Shown here: positions 8,490 to 16,562 of the stretch, piece by piece | Numbering within the stretch: the first letter of the stretch is position 1 | How the letters are laid out: each line of letters starts with the position of its first letter | Assembly (NCBI GenBank): GCA_016234805.1 | Contig: JACRNU010000042.1 | Coordinates: forward strand, 1-47,975 | Reading direction: 5' to 3' | Origin: Elusimicrobiota bacterium | GTDB taxonomy: Bacteria; Elusimicrobiota; Elusimicrobia; UBA1565; UBA9628 | DNA length: 47,975 nt | Notes under the pieces: model-generated | The model's input: only the letters and a program-made list of their open reading frames with translations | Told to the model about the DNA's origin: nothing | Database searches by the model: none | Translations under genes and position numbers: made by a program

Positions 8490-10340
8490 ATGCGCCGCCA
8501 AGACATCCTCGCGTTCGGCCTCTGGTGCCTGGTCCCCATGGGACTGATGTTCCCTGCTTGGCTCGTTCCGGACCTGGCCATGCATAATTACGGCGACCTC
8601 TACGCCTACCATTACCCCATGCGCCACATCGTGGCCGGCTCCCTTCAAGCGGGCCGCCTGCCTTTCTGGAACCCGTACATCTTCATGGGCCTGCCTCTTT
8701 CCGCGAACCCTCAGGCTGTCCTGTTCTACCCGGTCACGCTCCTGTCGCACCTGTGGCCCCTGGGGTTGGCGTTCTCGTGGGACTATCTTTTCCACATGCT
8801 GTGGGGCGGCCTCGGCGTGTTCCTCCTGGCCAGGAAGAACGGGTTGGGCACGGCAGGCAGTCTCCTGGTCACCACCATGTACGGCTTGTGTCCCTTCCTG
8901 GTCTACCGGGTCACGGAGGGCATCCCGACCTTGCTGGCAAGCCTGGCCTGGGTCCCGTGGGCTTGGCTGGCCCTGCAGTCCGGGTCCTGGCTGCTGCTCA
9001 GCGCTGTCCTGGCGCTGCAGTTCTTCTCGGGACACCAGCAGTTCATGGTCATCAACATCCTGGGCATGGCAGCCTGGGTCCTGGCCTCCCGCTCCGGCCG
9101 ACTGCTGGCCCGGCTGGCTGAGGCCGGGTGCGCTGCCTTGGCGCTGGCTTGCGTCCAGTGGGAGCCGACTTGGGAGTTCCTGGGAAGGTCCGTGCGCAGC
9201 GAGTGGCCCGCGATGTTCACGACAGCCTATTCCGTGGGCGTCCAGGAGCTCTCCACCTGGCTGCGGCCCGGAGCCTTGGGCACGCCGTTGTCCGGGACCT
9301 GGGCTGATGTGCCATCCGTCTTCTTCGAGACCTGCGGCGTCTATGTGGGCCTGGCCGGGGTCCTGCTGGCCCTGTGGTGGCTGGTCCGGGGCCGCCCTGT
9401 CCTGGCCTGGGCCCTGCTGTTCCTCGGGCTCTTCCTCGCCGCTGGGGGACGCAACCCGCTCTACAGGCTCGCCTTGGAGGGGACTCCTGTCGGATACTTG
9501 CGCACGCCCAGCCGCGCCCTGCTGTTGTGCCTCCTGGGATTGGTGTTCGCGGCCGGCGGCGCAGCCCGGGCGTATTCTCGGCGCGTGCCCCCGTGGGCCA
9601 GGCTGGTCGTGGTCCTGCTGGTCCTGGCGGATCTTGCCTGGTGGGCGCGGCCCTTCCTTCGGGCCGAGGACAGCGGGCCGTATCTCGCTCCAAGGCCCGG
9701 GGTGGCTGGGGTCATCGGAGGAAAGCCCTTCAGGGTCCTGACCGACCCGGCCCTGGCCAGCCCGAACAAGACCATGCTCTACAGGGCCATGAACGCCAAT
9801 GGCTACGAGGCGTTCTACCTCGCTGGTTTCGCGCGCTACGCTGCCAGGGCCGAGGGCGGGCCGGCCGCGGACGCCAGCCGCGGCTACATCACGGCCTTCC
9901 GGTCCCCGGAGATGCGGCAGGCTGGGGTGGCCTATGTCATCGACCTCAATGGCGTGCGCAATCCCACGCGCAACGAGTGCCGGCTCGCGTCCTATGAAGG
10001 CCCGGACTGCGGCGCGCAAGCGGGGCTGCCGGGGCTTTCCATCGAAAGGCCTGAGCGGTGGACGGTCCAGGGGACCATGGCCGCTGAAGGCGGGCGGCTC
10101 GTGCTCGCCCAGTCGTTCTATCCAGGCTGGCGGGCCTTCCTGGGCAGGCGGAAACTGGAGATCTCCAAGTGGGACGGGATCTTCCAGGCAGTGTCTCTTC
10201 CAGCCGGCGATTTCAAGCTTAAAGTCGAGTTCGAGCCCACCTGGTGGAAGGAACTGGTGCTCCTTGCCGCGGCCGCGTGGCTGGCGTGGCTGAGCCTGGC
10301 GCTCCAGGAAGCGGCCTCTTTCGCGGGAGGGCTCGAGTGA
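8490..10340 (+). CDS. YfhO-family membrane protein (second copy)
   Basis: A 616-residue polytopic protein, paralogous to the gene before it. The same hallmarks occur: NYGDLYAYHYPMR in the first loop, LPFWNPYIFMGLPLSANPQ followed by a FYP triplet, many membrane helices, and LAQSFYPGWRAFL near the C-terminus followed by a short beta-rich segment and a last membrane helix. The first-loop Asp corresponds to the catalytic-type Asp of GT-C glycosyltransferases (inference from fold). Its last codons overlap the GTG of the next gene (GTGA). The two copies differ enough that they probably act on different substrates or as a heteromeric pair. Confidence 0.75.
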   Translation: MRRQDILAFGLWCLVPMGLMFPAWLVPDLAMHNYGDLYAYHYPMRHIVAGSLQAGRLPFWNPYIFMGLPLSANPQAVLFYPVTLLSHLWPLGLAFSWDYLFHMLWGGLGVFLLARKNGLGTAGSLLVTTMYGLCPFLVYRVTEGIPTLLASLAWVPWAWLALQSGSWLLLSAVLALQFFSGHQQFMVINILGMAAWVLASRSGRLLARLAEAGCAALALACVQWEPTWEFLGRSVRSEWPAMFTTAYSVGVQELSTWLRPGALGTPLSGTWADVPSVFFETCGVYVGLAGVLLALWWLVRGRPVLAWALLFLGLFLAAGGRNPLYRLALEGTPVGYLRTPSRALLLCLLGLVFAAGGAARAYSRRVPPWARLVVVLLVLADLAWWARPFLRAEDSGPYLAPRPGVAGVIGGKPFRVLTDPALASPNKTMLYRAMNANGYEAFYLAGFARYAARAEGGPAADASRGYITAFRSPEMRQAGVAYVIDLNGVRNPTRNECRLASYEGPDCGAQAGLPGLSIERPERWTVQGTMAAEGGRLVLAQSFYPGWRAFLGRRKLEISKWDGIFQAVSLPAGDFKLKVEFEPTWWKELVLLAAAAWLAWLSLALQEAASFAGGLE

Positions 10341-11329
10341 AGCGCAAGACCTGGACGATCTTCCTGGCCTTCCTGCTGACCTCACTGTTCCTGGGCCTGG
10401 CCCTGCGCAACTTGAGCTGGGCCGAGATGCGCAAGGCCTTGGATGCCGCCGATGTCCGGTGGCTGCCGTTCGTCTGCTGCGTGGCTTTCGTGGACTTGGC
10501 GGTCCGGGCCGTGAGGTGGCGGTTCATCCTTTCTCCGGTCGCCGACGCCCCCGCGTCAACGCTCTACAGGCTCGAGGCCATCGGGCTTGCGGCCAACAAC
10601 ATCATCGTGGCCCGCTTGGGTGAGCTCGGCCGCGCGGCTCTCGCGGGCCGGAGGTTCAAGATCCCGTTTCTGGCCGCGCTCTCGAGCATCATGGTCGAGA
10701 GGCTCTGCGACACGGTCGCGGTCCTGGTCCTCTTCAACGCCATGGCCTTTTTCAACCCGGACGTCATCTCCACGAGGCTGAGGGTCATCACCCTCGGGGT
10801 CCTCGCGTGTGCCCTGGGGGTCCTGGCGGTCCTGGTCTTCGCGCACAAGGAGCTCGAGCCAGGGGGGGTGCTTGAGAAGAAGCTCAAGCTCCTGCCCAAG
10901 GCGCACGACCTTTCGGTCAAGCTGGTGACCGGCGCCCGGGCCTTGCGCACCCGCGCTGCGTTCCCCATCATGGGCTTGAGCTTCCTCCTTTGGTGCGTCA
11001 ACGCCATGCCGTTCTGGATCGTGGACAAGGCCATGGGATTGGGGCTCCTGGATTTCAGCCGGGCCCTGCTGGTGCTGACCTGGGGCGCGGCCGGAGCCTC
11101 GGTCCCGGCCGCTCCGGGCGCGGTCGGCACCTTCGAGGCCGCGGTCCGCAGCGGCATGGAGACCATGGGCGCGGCTCCTCCCCAGGCCCTGGTCTACGCG
11201 GTCCTGGTGCACATCCTGGCCTACTCGACCGTCACGGTCCTGGGCCTGGGCCTCATGTACGCAGAGGGGCTTTCTCTGGCGAAATTCGAGGAGGGCGCCG
11301 AGAAGGCGTCCCTGGAGACGAAGAGATGA
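10337..11329 (+). CDS. LPG-synthase-TM / UPF0104-type flippase-like membrane protein
   Basis: A 330-residue integral membrane protein with about eight helices, matching the lysylphosphatidylglycerol synthase transmembrane family (PF03706). Conserved features are the N-terminal ALRNLSW segment, LGELGRAALAGR around residue 95 (the conserved E/R motif before the second helix pair), and the late APGAVGTFEAAV motif. In polysaccharide clusters these proteins are thought to move or present lipid-linked intermediates. GTG at 10337 overlaps the previous stop, with GGAGG at 10326-10330 as ribosome binding site; an upstream open extension is shadow. Its stop overlaps the ATG of the methyltransferase that follows. 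Confidence 0.78.
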   Translation: MKRKTWTIFLAFLLTSLFLGLALRNLSWAEMRKALDAADVRWLPFVCCVAFVDLAVRAVRWRFILSPVADAPASTLYRLEAIGLAANNIIVARLGELGRAALAGRRFKIPFLAALSSIMVERLCDTVAVLVLFNAMAFFNPDVISTRLRVITLGVLACALGVLAVLVFAHKELEPGGVLEKKLKLLPKAHDLSVKLVTGARALRTRAAFPIMGLSFLLWCVNAMPFWIVDKAMGLGLLDFSRALLVLTWGAAGASVPAAPGAVGTFEAAVRSGMETMGAAPPQALVYAVLVHILAYSTVTVLGLGLMYAEGLSLAKFEEGAEKASLETKR

Positions 11330-12342
11330 AGCGCCGCCTGCTGGACCTTCTGGCCTCGCCCTGCTGCCGCAACGTCATGGAGGCCGACTGCGAGTGGGAC
11401 GCAGACCTTGCCCGCCTCGGGCACCTGCTCTGCAAGCTCTGCCGCCAGCGCTACCCCATCATCGACGGCATCCCGCGGCTCTTCCCTCCCGTGGAGCTCG
11501 CTCCGGGCGTGGCGGCCACCAGGGAGTCCTTCGCCTGGGAGTGGCTGCGCCACCCGGGTCCTCGGCCGGCTGAGGACCTGGCCGTCTTCCTGGAGGAGAC
11601 CCAGATCCCGGCCGGAGATTGGAAGGGCAAGCTCGTGCTCGACGCGGGCTGCGGCATGGGGCGCTACTCCTTGGCCTGCCGGAGCCTCGGGGCCGAGGTC
11701 GTGGCCTTCGACCTTTCCGAGGCGGCCCTGCGCCTGGGTCCGCCTTCCGACGCGGACCCTGGGCTCCACGTGGTCATGGGCGACCTCAACCACCCTCCTT
11801 TCCGACGGGGGGTCTTCGACACGGTGTTCAGCCTCGGGGTCCTGCACCACACGGTGGACACGCAGATCGCGTTCCGGCGCGTGGCCGAGCTCGTCCGGGA
11901 CCGGGGGCTCCTTACCATGTGGGTCTACGGCAAGGCCGGCAGGCTCGCGGACTTCCGGACCAATCCCCTGCGGGAGGACCGCAAGTGGGTAGGGCGGCAC
12001 CGGACGCTCGCCTGGCTCATCGTGGCCCTGCGCCACGCCATCAGCGACCTCCTGCGGCTTTTTACCGTGCGTCTGCCCGTCCGGCTCCTGTACCCGCTGT
12101 GCTACCCTCTGGCGGCCCTGGGCAGGGTGCCCCTGATGAAGTACCTGACCTACTCGGTGCATCCGGATTTCCGGGTCCGGCTCATTGAGGACTTCGACTG
12201 GCTCTCGCCCGTCTACCAGCACCACCACTCCAAGGAGGAACTCTCGGCCTGGTTCCAGGCCGCGGGTTTCACCGTGCTCAAGGTCCTGCCGCACGGTCTG
12301 GTGCCCAAGCCCGGGGTGTTGGCCCGCAAGACCGATGGATAG
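11326..12342 (+). CDS. SAM methyltransferase with N-terminal Trm112-like zinc ribbon
   Basis: A 338-residue protein. Residues 1-50 form a Trm112-like domain: LLDLLASPCC, then CKLCRQRYPIIDGIPRLFP. A class I methyltransferase core follows, with motif I LDAGCGMGRYSL at about residue 105, an acidic ribose-binding position (VVAFDLS) and the post-II motif DTVFSLGVLHHT. The C-terminal third is rich in Arg/Leu and may be membrane-associated. Such proteins methylate glycans or lipid intermediates in surface polysaccharide clusters; the substrate cannot be read from the sequence. ATG overlaps the preceding stop (ATGA) and its end overlaps the next start by 8 nt, so translation is probably coupled. Confidence 0.82.
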   Translation: MKRRLLDLLASPCCRNVMEADCEWDADLARLGHLLCKLCRQRYPIIDGIPRLFPPVELAPGVAATRESFAWEWLRHPGPRPAEDLAVFLEETQIPAGDWKGKLVLDAGCGMGRYSLACRSLGAEVVAFDLSEAALRLGPPSDADPGLHVVMGDLNHPPFRRGVFDTVFSLGVLHHTVDTQIAFRRVAELVRDRGLLTMWVYGKAGRLADFRTNPLREDRKWVGRHRTLAWLIVALRHAISDLLRLFTVRLPVRLLYPLCYPLAALGRVPLMKYLTYSVHPDFRVRLIEDFDWLSPVYQHHHSKEELSAWFQAAGFTVLKVLPHGLVPKPGVLARKTDG

Positions 12343-13465
12343 ATCAGTGGTGATGGTGAGCGCGGGCTTCCACCCGTACGTGGGGGGCTCGGAGAAGCAG
12401 GCGCTCGAGCTGTCCGTGGCGCTCAAGGCCGCGGGCTGGGAGGTCCTGGTGGCGACCCGCGGGGTCGGGGGACTGCCCAGCCGGGAGACCATCCGGGGCA
12501 TCCCGGTCGCGCGCCTCTGGGCGCCCGGGTCCGGAGGCGCGCTCAACTCACTGGCCTTCATGGCCTCCCTGTTCGTGTTCCTGCTCAGGAGAGCCGCGTC
12601 CTACGACGCGATCCACGTCCACCTGGCCGGCTCGCCTGCCCTGCCCGCGAGCCTGGCCGGCCGGATCCTGGGCAAGCCCGTGGTCGTCAAGTTCGGCGGA
12701 GGCCGCGGCATCGGGGAGCTGGCGGCCTCGGCCGGGACCTTCTTCGGCCGCCTCAAGATCCGGCTCCTGAAGTGGCTTGGGCCTCGGTTCGTGGTCGTGA
12801 CTGGGGACCTGCGCGAGGAGGTCGCGGCTTTCGGCCTTTCCGGCAGCAAGCTGAGCGTGCTCCCCAATGGCGTGGATATAGGAACCTATCGGCCCGTGGA
12901 CGCGGCCGAGCGCGCGGCCCTGCGCCGCCAATGGGCCTGGCCCGAGGGGCTCTGCTTCCTCTACGTGGGACGGCTCTCCCCGGAGAAAAGGCTGGACATG
13001 TTCCTCGAGGTTCTGGCCGGGACGGACAAAACCTCGAAACCCTTCTGTGTCGCTTTCGTAGGAGATGGTCCTGAGGAAAAACAGCTCAAGGAGCTGTGTG
13101 CCCGCCTGAACATTCCGGCGCGTTTTCACGCGCCGGTAAAGGAGGTCTGGAGGGCTTATCAGGCAGCGGACGTGTTCATCCTCCCGTCGGTCTCGGAAGG
13201 GCTTTCCAACTCCCTGCTCGAGGCCATGTCCTGCGGCCTGGCCGTGCTGGGCAGCAGGGTCGGTGGCACGGTCGATGCCGTGATTGACGGGAGCACGGGC
13301 ATCCTCTTCGACGATGAGAACGGGCTCAAGGCCGGCCTCAAGAGACTGCTCACGGAGCCCGGCCTTCCGGCGTCCTTGGGCAGGGCGGGCCGGGAGAGGG
13401 CGCTGAGATTTTCTATTGTTGAAACGGCGAAGAAGTACGAGGCCTTGTACTTGGGAAGAGAATGA
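12335..13465 (+). CDS. GT4-family glycosyltransferase
   Basis: A 376-residue GT-B retaining glycosyltransferase. The N-terminal domain begins VVMVSAGFHPYVGGSEKQ (the acceptor-side G-G-x-E loop). The C-terminal Glycos_transf_1 domain has the LPNGVDIGTYRP hinge, YVGRLSPEKRLD, and the nucleotide-sugar motif SEGLSNSLLEAMSCGLAVL with the EX7E glutamates. Start ATG at 12335 overlaps the end of the methyltransferase; longer starts in the same frame would lie deep in that gene. It most likely adds one sugar from a nucleotide donor to a lipid-linked or pilin glycan; donor and acceptor are unknown. Confidence 0.88.
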   Translation: MDRSVVMVSAGFHPYVGGSEKQALELSVALKAAGWEVLVATRGVGGLPSRETIRGIPVARLWAPGSGGALNSLAFMASLFVFLLRRAASYDAIHVHLAGSPALPASLAGRILGKPVVVKFGGGRGIGELAASAGTFFGRLKIRLLKWLGPRFVVVTGDLREEVAAFGLSGSKLSVLPNGVDIGTYRPVDAAERAALRRQWAWPEGLCFLYVGRLSPEKRLDMFLEVLAGTDKTSKPFCVAFVGDGPEEKQLKELCARLNIPARFHAPVKEVWRAYQAADVFILPSVSEGLSNSLLEAMSCGLAVLGSRVGGTVDAVIDGSTGILFDDENGLKAGLKRLLTEPGLPASLGRAGRERALRFSIVETAKKYEALYLGRE

Positions 13466-13490
13466 GGAGGCAAGTGACACGGAGGCTCGC

Positions 13491-14588
13491 GTGAAAGTCC
13501 TTTTCATCGTAGGCACCAGGCCCGAAGCCATCAAGATGGCGCCCGTGATCCGCAGCCTCGTCAGCCACCCGGGCTTCAAGGTCCGGGTGTGCTCTACGGG
13601 CCAGCACCGGGAGCTGCTGGCCGGCGCGTTCGCGGAGCTGGGGGTCAAGCCCGACCTGGATCTCCGGGTCATGCGGCGCGACCAGGAGCCCGGCGAGACC
13701 CTCGCCCGCCTGCTCGGCCTGCTCGACGGGGTCGTGGCCAGCGAGCGGCCCGGGCTCGTGCTCGTCCAGGGCGACACCACGAGCGCGCTCGCTGGAGCGC
13801 TCGCCGCGTTCCACCGCAAGGTGCCGGTCGGACATGTGGAAGCAGGCCTGCGCACCTTCGACCATTCCCAGCCGTTTCCCGAGGAGATCAACCGCGTCCT
13901 GACGGACCGCGTGGCTGTCCTGCATTTCGCTCCGACCCCGGCGGCGGTGAAGAACCTGCTCGCCGAGGGGGTGGACCGCCGACGGGTCTTCATGACCGGC
14001 AATACCGTGGTCGACAGCCTCAAGTGGGCCCTGGCCCGGGGCGGGGGATTCCAAGACGCCGCGCTCCGACGCCTGCCGAAGGACGGCCGCCTCGTGGTGG
14101 TCACGCTCCACAGGCACGAGAGCTTCGGCCCGCCCATGGAAGCGGCCTGCCGAGGCATCCTCAAGGCGTGCGAGAGCCTTCCGGACCTCACCTGGGTCTA
14201 TCCCGAGCACCCCAACCCGAGGGCGCGCTCGGCCCGGCGGTTCCTCAGGCACCCGCGGATCAAGGTCTGCGGCAGCCTCGGCTACCTGGACTTCGTGCGC
14301 CTCGTGAGGCGCGCCGAGTTCCTCGTGACCGATTCCGGAGGAGCGCAGGAGGAGGCGGCCTGCCTGGGCAAGAGGGTCCTCGTGGCAAGGGAAAAGACCG
14401 AGCGGCCCGAGATCATTCCCGGGTGGGGCGTGCTGGTCGGCTCGGACCCGGAGAAGATCGCGGCCGGGGCGCGGGCTTTCGCCGGAGGGAAACGATCCCC
14501 GGCTCCGGCCGCGGCCAGGATGTTCGGGGACGGCAGGGCCGCGGAAAAGATCCGCGAAGCGATCCTCAGGTGGCGCCATGAACGATGA
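13491..14588 (+). CDS. wecB: UDP-N-acetylglucosamine 2-epimerase (non-hydrolysing)
   Basis: Interconverts UDP-GlcNAc and UDP-ManNAc, the donor for ManNAc or ManNAcA residues in surface glycans. Length 365 residues. Signature motifs in order: GTRPEAIKMAP near the N-terminus, GHVEAGLRTFD, PEEINRVLTD, TGNTVVDSL, VVTLHRHES, and TDSGGAQEEA before the final Arg-Pro-Glu. The start is GTG at 13491 with GGAGG at 13481-13485; this yields the canonical MKVLFIVGTRPEA N-terminus. In-frame upstream codons overlap the glycosyltransferase and are not family-like. Its stop lies 11 nt inside the next methyltransferase gene. Confidence 0.93.
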   Translation: MKVLFIVGTRPEAIKMAPVIRSLVSHPGFKVRVCSTGQHRELLAGAFAELGVKPDLDLRVMRRDQEPGETLARLLGLLDGVVASERPGLVLVQGDTTSALAGALAAFHRKVPVGHVEAGLRTFDHSQPFPEEINRVLTDRVAVLHFAPTPAAVKNLLAEGVDRRRVFMTGNTVVDSLKWALARGGGFQDAALRRLPKDGRLVVVTLHRHESFGPPMEAACRGILKACESLPDLTWVYPEHPNPRARSARRFLRHPRIKVCGSLGYLDFVRLVRRAEFLVTDSGGAQEEAACLGKRVLVAREKTERPEIIPGWGVLVGSDPEKIAAGARAFAGGKRSPAPAAARMFGDGRAAEKIREAILRWRHER

Positions 14589-15483
14589 TATGAAGCTCGT
14601 CGAGATCGACTGCCTCTGCGGGGCCAGGGATTTCAGCGTGGTCTACGAGCGGCCCTATCCCCGCGTCCTGACCGACGTGGATTTCAACGCCACGACCGAC
14701 CGTTTCGACGCCTATGGCCGCATCGTGCGGTGCCGCGCCTGCGGCCACGTCTACACCAATCCGAGGCCCGAGCCCGGGCTCATCGAGCAGGGCTATGCCG
14801 AGAGCGAGGACCCCGAGTACGGCCAGGAGGCCCCGAGCCGGGCCATCAACGCGCACCTGTGCCTGGCCACCATCCGCGGGGTCGTCTCATCGGGCAGACT
14901 CCTCGAGGTGGGCTGCGCCGCAGGCTACTTCCTGAACGCCGCCCGCACCGACTTCGAGGTCTTCGGGGTCGAGCCGAGCCGCTGGGCCGCGGCCGAGGCG
15001 TCCCGCAGGTTCGGAGTCAAGGTGCACGCCGGGACCCTGGCCGAGGCGGCTTTTCCCGACGCGCACTTCGACGTCGCGGCCATGGTCGACGTCATCGAGC
15101 ACCTGGCCGACCCTGCTGCGGTCCTGGCCGAGTGCCGCAGGGTCCTCAGGCCCGGGGGACTGCTCTATCTCGTCACCCCGGACATCGGCAGCCTTTCCGC
15201 CAAGGTCCTGCGCGGGTCCTGGTGGGGCCTGCGCCCCGCGCATCTGCACTACTTCAGCCGCAAGACCCTCTCCGCCTTTTTGGAGAAGAACGGGTTCGAG
15301 ACCCGGCTCTGCAGGTCCTACGGGAGGATGTTCACCCTGGATTACTGGTCGAGCAGGCTCAAGAACTACCCCGCGCTCGTGCGCGCGTTCGTGGAGAAGA
15401 GCATCGGCATGCTGCGGGTGCGCGACAAGTTCGTCTACATCAACACGCGCGACTCGATCGAGGTCGTGGCTAGGAAGGCCTGA
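14578..15483 (+). CDS. SAM methyltransferase (Methyltransf_23/11 type)
   Basis: A 301-residue class I methyltransferase. An N-terminal Cys-containing segment (CLCG and, about 30 residues on, CRACGHVYTNPRP) looks like a small zinc-binding motif common in polysaccharide-associated methyltransferases. Then come motif I LLEVGCAAGYFLNAA, an acidic VFGVEPS and AAMVDVIEHLADP, and LRPGGLLYLVTPD. ATG at 14578 overlaps wecB; a second ATG at 14590 would avoid most of the overlap. It probably methylates a sugar or glycan intermediate made by this operon, but the substrate is unknown. Confidence 0.82.
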   Translation: MNDDMKLVEIDCLCGARDFSVVYERPYPRVLTDVDFNATTDRFDAYGRIVRCRACGHVYTNPRPEPGLIEQGYAESEDPEYGQEAPSRAINAHLCLATIRGVVSSGRLLEVGCAAGYFLNAARTDFEVFGVEPSRWAAAEASRRFGVKVHAGTLAEAAFPDAHFDVAAMVDVIEHLADPAAVLAECRRVLRPGGLLYLVTPDIGSLSAKVLRGSWWGLRPAHLHYFSRKTLSAFLEKNGFETRLCRSYGRMFTLDYWSSRLKNYPALVRAFVEKSIGMLRVRDKFVYINTRDSIEVVARKA

Positions 15484-15485
15484 CC

Positions 15486-16520
15486 TTGGCCTTCCTGGTC
15501 GCGGCGGTCCTTCTGATCGCGGCTCCGGCGTGCGCCAAGAGCAGGGCGGACCGCCTGGCCGAAAGGCTCGGATCCAGCCGCGGCGAGGAGCGGGTCCGGC
15601 TCGTCACCGCGCTCGGCAGGACGGACAGCGACGACGCCGTCGCTCCCCTCATCAAGCTGTTCCAGTTCCGCAAGGCCCAGCCCGGCGTGTCCATCGCAAT
15701 CGTCCGGTCCCTGGGCCGGCTCGGCCGCAAGGACGCGGTGGGCCCTTTGATGGAGTGCTGGGACCACCTCGAGTCCCTGCGTTTGAGGGGGGAGCTCACG
15801 CAGGCCCAGCAGCGCCTGCGCGCGGCCGTGGTGGAGGCGTTCGGGCTCATCAAGGACAAGAAGGCCGCGCCCCTGGTCCTGGCCTCCGTGGCCGACGAGG
15901 ACCCAGGCGTTGTCCGGGCCGGGGTCTTGGCCTGCGGTCGCCTCAAGGAAAGGAAAGCCGTGGACCCTCTGATCGGGCTTGCCGGCGCGGACCCGGTCTT
16001 CATCCCCCTCGTGTACGAGGCCTTGGCCGAGATCGGCGATTCCAGGGCCAGGCCGGTGCTGGAAAGAGGGGCCAAGGACGATGATCCCTTTGCCGCTGCC
16101 GCGGCTTCCTACGGCCTGGTCAGGATGGGGGACCGCGGTTCCCTGGAGGTCTTGAAGAAGGCCGTCGCGTCGGACCAGACAGGCAAGCCCGAGCTCATGG
16201 CTGCCTTCTATCTCGCCCGGCTCGACGAGGACGCCGGTGTCGACAAGCTCGTCGCTGTCCTGAGCCGGAAGGATTCTCCCCTGGCTGAGACCGCGGCCGA
16301 GCACCTGGCCCAAGCCGGCAACCGCAGAGCAGTAGGGCCGGCTGCTGACTTGCTCGAGAACTCCCAGGACCCCGGCCTGAGGCTGCTGTGCGTGCGCGTG
16401 CTCGCCGGCGTGGGCGGCCCCAAGGCCGTGCATGCCCTCTTCCGGGCCGCCAAGGATTCGGACGCCGGGTTGGCCAAGGCCGCTCGTGCGGCCCTTTCGG
16501 AGCTCGGCGAAGAGGACTGA
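15486..16520 (+). CDS. Exported HEAT/PBS-lyase-repeat protein
   Basis: A 344-residue protein made almost entirely of about nine short alpha-helical HEAT repeats with the recurrent pattern D-x-A-V-x-P-L-I-x-L-(x)n-A-x-x-A-L-G-x-L. No ATG or GTG gives the N-terminus; TTG at 15486, two bases after the preceding stop, gives MAFLVAAVLLIAAPACA, a good signal peptide ending A-C-A. It is therefore probably periplasmic. It closes the glycan block and faces the two caspase genes tail-to-tail. HEAT arrays are protein-interaction scaffolds; the partner is unknown. Confidence 0.75.
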   Translation: MAFLVAAVLLIAAPACAKSRADRLAERLGSSRGEERVRLVTALGRTDSDDAVAPLIKLFQFRKAQPGVSIAIVRSLGRLGRKDAVGPLMECWDHLESLRLRGELTQAQQRLRAAVVEAFGLIKDKKAAPLVLASVADEDPGVVRAGVLACGRLKERKAVDPLIGLAGADPVFIPLVYEALAEIGDSRARPVLERGAKDDDPFAAAAASYGLVRMGDRGSLEVLKKAVASDQTGKPELMAAFYLARLDEDAGVDKLVAVLSRKDSPLAETAAEHLAQAGNRRAVGPAADLLENSQDPGLRLLCVRVLAGVGGPKAVHALFRAAKDSDAGLAKAARAALSELGEED

Positions 16521-16538
16521 CTCGTCAGAGGCCGCGCA

Positions 16539-16555
16539 GGCCCTGGAGCAGGGCC
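16539..16555. terminator. Convergent hairpin between the HEAT gene and the caspase operon
   Basis: GGCCCTG at 16539-16545 pairs with CAGGGCC at 16549-16555 around a GAG loop. It lies in the 42-nt gap between two genes that end towards each other, so it could serve both directions. There is no T-tract, so termination strength is uncertain. Confidence 0.4.
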
Positions 16556-16562
16556 CGCGTGG

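Noticed and set aside
8367-10385. Minus-strand frame of about 670 codons opposite the second YfhO gene
   Set aside because: Pro/Gln/Arg/Gly-rich antisense translation without domains; the plus strand has clear YfhO motifs.
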